From: Panax quinquefolius
Lineage: Eukaryota > Streptophyta > Magnoliopsida > Apiales > Araliaceae
Length of the DNA: 64,000 nt
Assembly: GCA_020205615.1 (NCBI GenBank)
Contig: CM035166.1
Span: forward strand, 81,335,135 to 81,399,134
Direction of reading: 5' to 3'
Position 1 is the stretch's first letter, and each line of letters starts with the position of its first letter. The position numbers and the translations under genes are program-made. The notes under the pieces were generated by a model, which saw only the letters and a program-made list of their open reading frames with translations, made no database searches and had not been told where the DNA came from. Shown one piece after another: positions 33,624 through 43,238 of this stretch.

Positions 33624-34664
33624 ATGTATGTCTATATGCCACGGTACATGGATGAGATAGACATAGGTGTCATCATGGCCGTGAGAGCTCTCAGGGAGGA
33701 TCACACCATTATACCTATGATTGTAGCAGAGACCCTGCGGTCAGCATCCTACTGCTGCACTTATCCGATAGGAGTGTTCACGGGTAGGTCGGTCATGCTG
33801 TATGTGTGGTTTATGTCATACTTGAGACCGATTGGTACCTTTAGACGGCATGGATATTGTTTCACCCATGATATAGCCATGTCATACTCCTTTTAGCCAT
33901 CGGAGTGTATAGGTGCTCTATCTTGGTCCACATTTTTGGTAGACATCAGAGATCCGTGTTCGGGGCTTAGCTCACCATACAGCTTCGTTACTCACGCTTT
34001 GAGCATGGACTACCTCCCTCTGGCTGGTTTGAGGGACGTGACTACTTATCACCCACTGGCCGTGACATCACAGTTTGACCAATTCCAGGATTTTCATCCT
34101 TTCGAGGGGGCGATAGGTCAGCGTTCAGCTTCTCGATATCTCTCAGCAGAGGACCGATCCCGTGTGTATGCTTGTTGGGATCAGCGTGAGATGGCTGCTT
34201 TTTCTTAGAGCCATCCAGGTTGTTCTGCAGAGTATTCCGCATGGATGGAGACAGAGATTTTATTGGCTGCAGCAGTGTCTACAGTACCGGATAGCGAGTC
34301 AGATGATGTAGAGCCCGTGGAGGACATTGATTCCTACATCGAGGAGGAGCCCGCTGCTGGGTTGCCAGCATTTCTTCCGGATTCTCCTAGTACCAGTACT
34401 GTTGTGATTCAGCACTCGGCACAGTACCTAGAGTAGAGTCTTCATCTGATGACCTTTGAGAGAGATTAGGCTCGATTCATGATGTTAACTTCCCTTGATG
34501 GGAGGGACGCAGCTCTATTAGAGAGAGACGAGGCATTAGCTCGCAGAGATGTCGCTGTTGTTGAGCGGGATGAGGCCAGATTAGCCAGAGACACAGTGAT
34601 AGTCGAGCGGGATAGTGCTATATCTGCCCGGGATGTAGCCATCACAGATAATCTTCTGCAGTGA
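33624..34664 (+). pseudogene. Antisense ORF of the Tat element, DUF7745/plant-mobile-domain-like with a repeat coiled coil
   Basis: This runs opposite to the gag-pol strand of B. It is one continuous frame of about 347 codons, interrupted only by four TAG codons (33894, 34206, 34434, 34467) and ended by TGA at 34662, with no frameshift. The N-terminal part has ALREDHTIIPMIVAETLRSA and YVWFMSYLRPIG, resembling the plant DUF7745/mobile-domain family found in antisense ORFs of Tat elements. An acidic linker follows (DSESDDVEPVEDID). At 34521-34646 a 14-residue unit is repeated three times (ERDEALARRDVAVV and variants), probably a coiled coil. A stop lies just upstream (33615), so the true start is uncertain. 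Function in the element is not known. Confidence 0.7.
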
Positions 34665-36315
34665 GGTCCTCTCCCACCATGGCGTGATCGCGAGAGATGA
34701 GCACATATATTGATGAGCATATGGTCACCATACAGATGGCTGCAGATCTGTTAGGTCGTGTGGATATTCTCATACAGTAGATCACAGCATCACCTCCATC
34801 TTTCGAGAGGGATGCTATGTTGGGCTTGTTAGCTAGCATATACCCTGACTCGTAGATGAGCTTGTATTTACCTGCACAGACTAGCTTAGCCATTTTGTCA
34901 TGTACAGTTTACATTGTATATATCAAACAGCATTATATATATGACAGGGAAATATATTTTTGGATCACTTCCCTTTTAGATATGTCTTGCTATTTGCTTG
35001 ATATTTTGCTTGCTACTTCAGGGCTTGTGGTCTTGATGTATTCTGAATTCCTCCTGGGTGGATGGACATTGAGTTGTCTCGGGATAGTTCAGAATGGATC
35101 ATCATTATGTATGTATCCCTACCATCTTTGGTGTCTTGGGACTAGTTTCTGTATGGAAATGTGGAGAGGAGTGTGGCTTTCCTCTTTGAGATTGACCGCA
35201 CCACAGATGGTCGCCAGTACTTCTATTTAGGAGAAGCCTAGTTAATTCCATCTCTTATGGATTGGTGTTGCTCTTCAAGGTATGACCGCAGCTTAGATGG
35301 TCGCCGAATCACCTATTTGGGAGGAGTTCAGGTAATTCCATCCCTTTGGTCTGAAGCCAATGGAATGTAATGGATTGAAGGATGATCCTAGTACCAACTG
35401 ACAATGGTTTGTGTTTTAGTAGGGGGTGAGACCGCACCATGAATGGCTGCCTATGTACTCCTATTGAAGAGGAGATCAGGTCTGCGTAGTTTAAACCTGG
35501 CATAAGAGGTTCAACGCTGTATATGGCAGAAATGGTGTAGGAATATTTTTGTTGTTTTTGTGAGGAGAAGAGGGTAGAAATGTTATTGTTGTTTTTGTTT
35601 TATTGCGACCGGGCCATATAAAATGGATGCCTACGTACTCCTATTGAAGAGGAAATCAGGTCGACGTAGTTCGTCCCTCAGGGCGAGATGAAAAACGTAA
35701 TCCCATGTGCAGGTCAGAGTGCGGGGAGGAGAAAGTTTAATCCTAGGTTGAGGATAAACTGTAGATATGGGAAGTTTGATCCCATGTATGGGTAGCCAAA
35801 CTGCAAACGCAAGAGGTTCAATCCGCGGTGAGATGACCTAAGTCGTAGGAACGCAAAGGAGAGCCAGGCTGCTGGCTTGATAAAGTATGTTTCCCTGAGG
35901 GGAAAAGTGTAGAAGAGTTGTAGGTGGTAAAGGGTTAAAGAACCGGAATGACTGGTGATTTGATGGTTCCGCACCAGGGTGTTTGTGAATTACTTCAGAC
36001 ATAGTACCATTTCCCGGCATCTGAGTTGATGAGTTATGAAAATTTATCGCCGTCCATTTCTTGCAATCTGAGAGCGCCTCCTGTCAATGCTTCCTTAACA
36101 ATAAAAGGTCCTTCCCAGTTAGGAGAAAATTTTCCCTTAGACTGATCTTGGTTGTCTAGGATCTTCTTCAAAACCAAGTCATGTTATTTAAACTACCAGA
36201 GCCGGACTTTTTTGTTGTAGGATCCGGCGATCCTTTGTTGATATAATTGACCATGGAAGATAGTCGTGGTTCGCCTTTCGTCTATTAGAGACAATTGGTG
36301 ATACCTGTCTTGTAC
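34665..36315. other. B 3' region between antisense ORF and integrase
   Basis: No protein domain is visible. Between about 35190 and 35690 there are four diverged copies of a block with GACCGCACC, ATGG(C/A)TGCCTACGTACTCC, GAAGAGGAAATCAGGTC and ACGTAGTT. The last two copies start 180 bp apart. Later text (35690-36010) repeats AATCC(C/T)ATG-type words. The segment just before 36316 is the integrase tail and is poorly conserved. Confidence 0.6.
35451..35670. repeat. CTACGT...ACGTAG repeated block in B
   Basis: At 35631-35669 CTACGT is followed 27 bp later by ACGTAG, an inverted repeat. The copy at 35451-35488 has CTATGT and GCGTAG, which would still pair with G-U wobbles in a plus-strand RNA. 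The block between the arms (CTCCTATTGAAGAGGA(A/G)ATCAGGTC) is nearly identical in both copies. Confidence 0.65.
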
Positions 36316-37080
36316 CTATTGATCTTCATCCAGCTGAGCATCTATCAACACTCTGAGGGATTCCATTTCAACTTCTATTGGGAGTACTGCTTCCATCCCA
36401 TAGGTTAATGCGTAGGGGGTTGCCTCGGTGGAAGTACGCATTGAGGTTCTATAGGCTAACAGAGTAAGAGGAAATAGGTTAGGCCAATCTTTGTGGTTAG
36501 CAGACATCTTTTGCATAATCTTCTTGATGTTTTTGTTAGCAGCTTCAACAGCACCATTCATCTTCGGACGATAGATGACAGAGTTAAGATGTTTGATGTG
36601 GAATTTACTGCATAATGCCTCCATCATTTTGTTGTTGAGGTTCTTGGCATTGTCTGACACAATCACATCTGGTTGTCCATATCGACAAACGACATTATTT
36701 CTGATGAAAGCAATGACGACTTCTTTAGTAACCCTGGGGAAGGAGGCTGCTTCTACCCACTTGGTGAAGTAGTCGATCATGGTGAAGATAAACCGATGTC
36801 CATTATTGGCTTTAGGCTCAATGGGTCCGATAACGTCCATTCCCCACATTGAGAAGGGCCAAGGTGAACTCATATTGTGGAGTTCCTTTGGAGGAGCGTG
36901 TATAGCATTCCCATGAATCTGGCACTGATAGCATCTCTTGACATGGTCATTGCAATCAGCTTTGAGAGATAGCCAATAATGTCCCGTCCTAAGGACTTTC
37001 TTGACAAGGAGGGGGCCATTCATGTGGGGGCCACAGACTCCGCATGGATTTCATCCATAAGCCTTTAGGCTTGATCTTTG
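36316..37080 (-). pseudogene. B integrase
   Basis: The minus-strand frame 37023-36316 is open for 235 residues. It starts with HMNGPLLVKKVLRTGHYW and the zinc-binding CYQC pair. The catalytic core follows: Asp in GMDVIGP, Asp in VSDNAKNLN, Glu in NGAVEAANKNIKK, then LLAYRTS and TPYALTYGMEAVLP. All three catalytic residues are present. The HHCC start (GVCGPHMNG) is one base out of frame upstream. The C-terminal end near 36316 is cut by a TAG. This is the best preserved domain of B. Confidence 0.93.
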
Positions 37081-37118
37081 TCTAAACATCTGAGGAGATC
37101 TAGTCCTGCATCTCTTTT

Positions 37119-37539
37119 CTAGAGCGCATCTCCACTCAGGTAGAATTTCATAGCAAGTCGATGGATCCGCCTTTTCTCAGTCGGGCTCGCTTCCACGGGT
37201 GTAGATCCATCTCGTAGATATTCTTTGATATGCTGATAACAAGGATGTTGGATGGGAGGTAGCTCATCCGATACTTCTCCAACGTAATTCCCATAGGCGA
37301 GGGCCTTGTGCAGGGAAATTGTGACGCTTGGCAAGTGTTCCTTATCTGATATGTGAATAAAGGAGGCCAAAGTTGCTAACGCGTCCGCAAAGTCATTCCT
37401 ATTACGAGGAATGTGTAGAAAGGAGATTTCTTCGAACTCCAAAACCATCTTCAAAACCTGCCGATGGTAAGGCAGCAAATGTTGCTCTTTAGTTTGATAG
37501 ATTCTGGTGGATTGTCTGATTACCAACTCTGAATCTCCA
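37119..37539 (-). pseudogene. B archaeal-type RNase H (aRNH), main part
   Basis: This is the second RNase H typical of Tat elements, lying between the retroviral RNase H and the integrase. The minus-strand frame reads LVIRQSTRIYQTKEQHLLPY, EFEEISFLHIPRNRNDFADALA and LATLASF. The start of the domain (GIKVLIVF) is on the far side of A6 near 45618-45640. A6 cuts just after VLIV. The linker to integrase (YQHIKEYLRDGS, HRLAMKFYLSGDAL) is in the same frame. Confidence 0.9.
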
Positions 37540-37544
37540 AATAC
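37540..37544. repeat. TSD of A6 (AATAC), left copy
   Basis: AATAC at 37540-37544 is repeated at 45613-45617. Removing A6 and one copy restores the reading frame of the second RNase H (plus strand CCAAATACAATTAAC). Confidence 0.95.
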
Positions 37545-39598
37545 TATAACGCCCCCAAAATTAGGTATACGTCACCCATCTTGAGTCGCCACTTACATGG
37601 TACATAAATTCAAATACAACTTACTAATATAACTATCGTGTACAATACGACATAAACTATGAGTTTGAATACAAATATTGTCTACTAGATATTATACAAA
37701 CTCAAAAGGAGTCCTCATTACAACTATTATCACACTATTTCACAGAATAGTGAGGACTACTAATGCTATCCTCTGGACCATTACTTACGTTCCCAGACTC
37801 GTCCCGGCTATGTTCTCATTTCACAAGAGAACGGTGAAAAAAAAGGTGAGCTCAACTAGCCCAAGAAGAAATATTATGACTAAGATAATGCGAGAATAAA
37901 TTATCATTAGCCTTGAACAATGTTAAGCGATAAAATACAATAGACAACCGGTTTAAGCTGCGGCGGAATAAGCAATCCATTAAAAGAGTCAAGTAGAGAA
38001 TAAAGTCTACTATCTTTTAGGTTTTAAAAGTTTTTCATCAATTTTTATCATTTGAGACTCGACAATAAATAAACCACCACATTTAATCATCCCCATACCA
38101 TGGTCAAGGATTTTCATCAAATTATCAATGGTCATGACTATATAAGAATCACCCCACGGTCATAATCATACCAAAAACTATCCATCAACGCATTACGTGC
38201 CGGTGAGGACCTTTGTCACATCATTTATATCAAGTCATGATTATCTTAGAATGATCCCCGGTCATAATCATACTAAGTTCATCTATGCACGTAAGCGAAA
38301 GATAACATAATATAACATGAGGATGATGACAATGACATAGTAATTCAATAAAACAAGTTCAAAAATTATTTAATCCATGAATTATTAACGTCCAAATTGT
38401 CAACATGATCTTTGTTTAGTGAGTAAAATTCAAGAATGATCGGAAGAATATTTCCATGAAAAGATCTTTGGATGAAACGCAAATATCGAGGATATTCTAC
38501 TAATTTCATGGAGTATAGAAGTCAAAGTTTTAACTTATTTGGGTATAATAAAGAATGGAATAACAAAAGAAATCACCATGCATGCGGTACTTAGCATGAT
38601 GCGAGTTATTCAACGAGAATAATAATAACGGAACCGGTCGGTGAAATTCACACAAGCGGGATGTTCCACAGAATAATAAAGATGGAACCCGGATCCGGTG
38701 TAAAACACACGATAGGATATTCAATGAATGATAAAGACGGAACCAGTCCGGTGTAAAACACACAGACGAGGATGTTCCAAAGAATAATAGAAGAATGTCA
38801 CCAAGTATAGGGTAAACCATATATACTGAGTTATTCCAATGAGAATAATAAGCAATGGAATAACATAAAGATTTCACCAAGTATAGGGTATCTTGCGTAT
38901 CTGAGGTTATGTATAGGGTATGCCACTTTTACGGAGTTATTCCAATGAATAATAATGAATGGAATAACGAAGTTCTCTTCAAGAAAGAATAACACCCTTT
39001 ACCGTAAAAGAACCTGAATATAGAAGTAGTGAAGTAGCATAATACTCTTCTTCTTTCTATAATTTTCTCTCTATAAGCTTCTCTCTATAATTTCTCTCTC
39101 TGAAGTTTCAATGAATTAAGTAAGAAAATAATAAAGGAATGAGCTTCTATTTATAGGAAAATGGAATGCGTAGTAACTAATCCATGAGCGGTCCAGATTG
39201 ATTTACTTTAATCGGACGGTCCATATTTAAAGAAAAATCTTTTAAATAAAATATAATATATTCTATTTATATAAAAAAATTTTACTATGCAAACACTATG
39301 CAATACTATGCAAAACACTATGCAACACTATGCATAATAAAATAAAATATTTTTTTGTCGTTTTCTCGAATCGATAATAATTTACATTATTAAGTCCACC
39401 AATGATTGAGTAGTTATGCGAATATTCCCTGCTAAACCTAATATTCCCACCAATCGAATATAATATAACCACTTGCATACTTTGCAAAATTTATAAATAC
39501 TACCCACAACTATAATATTTATCTCAAATTCACACCATAATATTAAAAATTATTTCGACAAAATTTAAATCTTTATTGATAAAATCTGGGGTCTCACA
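37545..39598 (-). repeat. A6 3' LTR (2054 bp)
   Basis: In plus orientation it starts TATAACGCCCCC and ends GGGGTCTCACA. It lacks about 300 bp found in the 5' LTR (45065-45350). The junction lies in AATAAAATAT, which flanks the missing part on both sides in the other LTR. The TATA box on the minus strand is CTATTTATA at 39147-39155. Minisatellites I and II are short here. Confidence 0.9.
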
Positions 39599-39689
39599 AT
39601 CTCCCTCCTTATGGAATTTAGCCCTCGAAATTAGAATGCGATACTGGTATGATAAGAGATGAGGATACCTTGAATACCTTTATCGTTTA
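39599..39689 (-). other. A6 polypurine tract and 3' coding tail
   Basis: On the minus strand CATAAGGAGGGAGAT (39599-39613) directly precedes TGTGAGACCCC. The adjoining bases up to about 39689 match the 3' end of the TekA polyprotein (AAGGTATCCTCATCTC, as in A1 and A2). After that similarity to the coding region stops. Confidence 0.82.
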
Positions 39690-40745
39690 AAATATATTAA
39701 ATTCATCTTTGCAATCCTACCAAAGATATTCATTAACAATTCATCTTTGCACTTTGGGCCAAAGATATATAACTGTAAAACCAATAATCTTTGAGACTTA
39801 GCTTAATAGTATCACGACCATGAATTATCCATTACACTCTTGGCCAAGGATATTCGTGTTTTCAATTACTGATCATGATTATCTTTGAATAATCCGTAAT
39901 TCATAATCATACCAAGTCTATCAATGCACTACTGACCAAAGATGACTTTTACCACATCCATGAATTAATATTTCATTCTTTGAGACTCATTCGATAATTA
40001 ATCCATATCATCGAATCATCCACCACTACGAGCCGAGGATATTCATTAGTATCACGACCACAAATTATCCATGCACTACTGACCAAAGATAATTGTGTAT
40101 TCATTAATATCACGACCACAAATTATCCATGCACTACGGCCAAAGATAATTGTGTATTCATTAGTATCACGACCTCAAATTATCCATGCACTACGGCGAA
40201 AGATAATTGTGTATTCATTAAGTATCACGACCACAATTATCCATGCACTACTGACGAAAGATAATCGTGTATTCATTAGTATCACGACCACAAATTATCC
40301 ATGCACTACTGACGAAAGATAATCGTGTATTCATTAGTATCACGACCCACAATTATCCATGCACTACTGACGAAAGATAATTGTGTATTCATTAATATCA
40401 CGACCACAAATTATCCATGCACTACTGACGAAAGATAATTGTGTATTCATTAATATCACGACCACAAATTATCCATGCACTACGGCCGAAAGATAATTGT
40501 GTATTCATTAGTATCACGACCACAAATTATCCATGCACTACTACGAAAGATAATTGTGTATTCATTAAGTATCACGACCACAAATTATCCATGCACTACG
40601 GCCAAAGATAATTGTGTATTCATTAATATCACGACCACAAATTATCCATGCACTACGGCCAAAGATAATTGTGTTTTCAATTACTGTTTATGATTATACC
40701 AACAATCCACAGTCATAATCATACCAAGTCCATCTATGCACTTCT
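39690..40745. repeat. Expanded 57-bp minisatellite inside A6
   Basis: From 40049 to 40680 about 11 units of 57-58 bp follow head to tail: TATCACGACCACAAATTATC, CATGCACTAC, AAAGATAATTGTGTATTCAT. Flanking units are more diverged. The unit is that of minisatellite II in TekA LTRs, where only about four units occur. 57 is a multiple of 3, which creates spurious plus-strand frames. There are no unique spacers. Confidence 0.92.
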
Positions 40746-41970
40746 GACGTATTGACTTTCAACATAATATAAGCATGAGGATAATGATATAAAGAATCAA
40801 TCAAATGAGATAAAGGATAAATATTAAACATTTATAATATAATTTATCCGAGATTCAAGAATATCCCCATGTTTTCAATCACTTAATAATCTCATAATCT
40901 AATATCATTAATATTATAACAATATTTTAATCACTTCTTAAATTTATAAACAATTTATCTTAATTGTTTACGCTTTACCATATAATGCATTTAATCATTC
41001 AAAATGTCATACTCATAAAATATCATCACCAATTATCAAATCCTCATCAAAAAATATGCATATACTCATATATAGGATTCTCTAGCCATAAAATCCTATT
41101 TTCAACTTTGTTACTTCACATAACATATTTAACTCATATGTTCAGTAACTAAACTATTTTCATGAAAAATACCAAATTAGTCCCAAAAATATTTCTTTTC
41201 TGGGATTTAGCATAATATAGTCCCATAATGAAAATATATTTTTCTCGGAATTTTTAAAATTCATTTACTATTTTTCAAAAATCAATTTCTAATTAATTCC
41301 TTAAGAAATTAGCTACCTCAAGTTTAACTCCAAAAATTCCTAAATCTAGGCAGGACCTTACACATGTTAACGTGAGCTTCTAGTTTAAATTTCATGGTCA
41401 TCGGAGTTATAAAACTCCGGTTATAGCATTTTTCGTCGGAAAAACCTAAATATTGAAATAGTCATAACTTGCTCATTTTAAGTCAGAATGAGCTCATTTT
41501 TGGACAGGAGGTACTTTATACCATATACCTTCATGTCCCAAAAGGCCAGAATTTTTCTCATAATTTAAGTGGCCAAAACAGTCCCTTAAAGTTTCTGGCG
41601 TTAGCATTTTCAAAATTTACAGCTTTGGTCTCCTTTGCTAAAATCAGTCCACACAAAATCTACAACACCTTTTCCAGTAATTCCACTTGGATTAGTTAGG
41701 TAACTCATAGATCTAACTCTAGGACTTGACCACACTCAAAAATTCAAAATATAATAGGAGATATGGTCAATTGAATTTCATATTACGTTTTTCACCAAAA
41801 TCGATTTTTCAACCCTTTGTGATTTCTAAAAAACTTTCATGTTTTCACATAATAACCACATAACTCATCATAACACTTACTAATATTTCATATACCCATG
41901 ATTTTCATTAGTCCAATGCTTTTATTATGACTTTCATCATAAACCACGTAAAATCTGTTCATTTTAGTTG
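40746..41970. other. AT-rich LTR-like filler inside A6
   Basis: The first part (to about 40870) resembles the A5 LTR near 63515-63620 (AAGCATGAGGAT, AATCAATCAA, ATAATTTATCC). The rest (41160-41970) has no match in the window. Its words, such as GTCATAACTTGCTCATTTTA, recall untranslated LTR DNA. No coding domain is seen on either strand. The stretch takes the place of RT through integrase. Confidence 0.6.
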
Positions 41971-42660
41971 AAGAAATATTTGAGGGTTTAAGAAATGGGT
42001 TTTTGTCTTTGGGGTCAATACAAAATTTGATTTTACGTTCTAGGGTAGGCTAGGAAGTCTTCAAGAATACGCCAAGAAATTTATTAATGATAGAAATATC
42101 ATTCAAAATCATTACTCTCGTCCAAGACATGGATAGTACGTCACATTAATACCAATGTGACTTCTATCCCTTAACACAGATGGCACCTCACAATGATACC
42201 TATCAACTTGCCATCTTCATTCACGATGTCGCCTCTGAAAAATCCGCTTCTATGCATTCCACACAAGGAAGTCAACAACGAAAGGTTCGGGGCTCTTTAC
42301 TTATGACTTGATATAACGATGATTAACTTTAGGATTTGGTTACTTTGAATTAAATATAACAGAGGTTGGTTAGGAATATAAAAAAGCTAACAACCTTAAA
42401 AAAGAATAATGAGTAGTTAATCAATCGTTTTCAAAAAATTACCTCAAAGGCAAGTATTTTCAAAGAGATAAGATCGTGAAAGTGTTTATTTGAATTAAAC
42501 AAGATTTAAAAATAGTAAGCGATAACGAAGGCTCCTCTACTAACGAAGTTTCAACCAATAAGTCAAAGTTTAACTTCTTCTGAGTTAAATTTAAGCGTTG
42601 AATGCAAGCAAGAGAGATAAAATAATGGGTAGAACCCAGGTATCTAATAAGGTATAGACT
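41971..42660 (-). pseudogene. A6 protease and RT-linker remnants
   Basis: Positions 41971-42110 match the linker between protease and RT (minus strand, near FPDVFPEE...LPPER in A3, 58100-58210). Positions 42300-42660 match the protease with FKSCLIQI-like and ETSLVEE-like words. Between them about 200 bp (42110-42300) have no match in the window. Many frameshifts are present and the active-site segment is badly decayed. Confidence 0.75.
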
Positions 42661-43070
42661 TAGCAAGAATTTATAATTAACTAACTTGTGCTAACTTCGT
42701 TCGGGTTACCCACTTTTGAGAAGTCACGAAAAACGCTCTTCCTGAAACCAAGACTTTGTTTTATCATATCCGCCTTTGGTGCCACTATCCCAGCCTGGAC
42801 TTGACTTCACTATACGACAAAATCGAGCTAAATGACCTTCTCTTCTTGAAATTTCCACTTCTATTATCTTTGCCATGATTACCACCGAAGTGGTTACCAT
42901 TCTTAGCATGATAATTTCCCCGATGGTTATCATTGTTACGATGGCCGTTGCCACGATATGATGATTATTATTGTGTTGTTGGTCGTTACCTTTTGTTTGA
43001 GTGAATCAACACTCTCATGTGCTTCATTGCTTATTTCACATTTTTCGGATGCCATTCTCAAACACCTTGT
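42661..43070 (-). pseudogene. A6 gag remnant
   Basis: The minus strand starts with an ATG near 43054 in the family context (ATGGCATCCGA). It then skips most of the capsid and resumes in the nucleocapsid: NNDNHRG-like Asn/His-rich stretch, EGHLARFCRIVKS (half of the second knuckle) and the protease linker. The capsid core is deleted, so this is not a functional gag. Confidence 0.8.
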
Positions 43071-43220
43071 CACAAAACAAGGGTTAATTGACATATAACA
43101 AATTATCCTATATTACGTGAGACCAATTAAATACCAAATAAATTTAGGTAGGTCATACTAGCGAAGGAATTCCCGTCTCTCCCTCCTAGTACTATTCTCA
43201 CATCTTAGCGGGGATCATAT

Positions 43221-43236
43221 CCTAAGCTCGATACCA
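43221..43236 (-). other. A6 primer binding site
   Basis: On the minus strand TGGTATCGAGCTTAGG lies 2 bp from the LTR. It is the TekA PBS with AAA reduced to G, so pairing to tRNA-iMet is weakened. Confidence 0.8.
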
Positions 43237-43238
43237 AC

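Noticed and set aside
34856..35230. Plus-strand frame of 124 codons after the antisense ORF
   Set aside because: Different frame from the antisense ORF, Cys/Leu-rich without a family match, and part of a repeated non-coding region.
32131..36315. Host gene captured by B
   Set aside because: The antisense ORF has a known counterpart type in Tat elements, and the rest is non-coding with repeats; no intron-exon or host domain evidence.
40049..40680. CRISPR-like regular repeats
   Set aside because: The 57-bp units are contiguous, with no unique spacers, and derive from an LTR minisatellite in a plant retroelement.
40095..40693. Plus-strand frames with repeated SRPQIIHAL-type sequence
   Set aside because: Produced by a tandem unit whose length is a multiple of three; no family similarity and no start context.
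42110..42300. Possible small inserted transposon in A6
   Set aside because: No terminal inverted repeats or TSD could be seen; only lack of similarity is certain.
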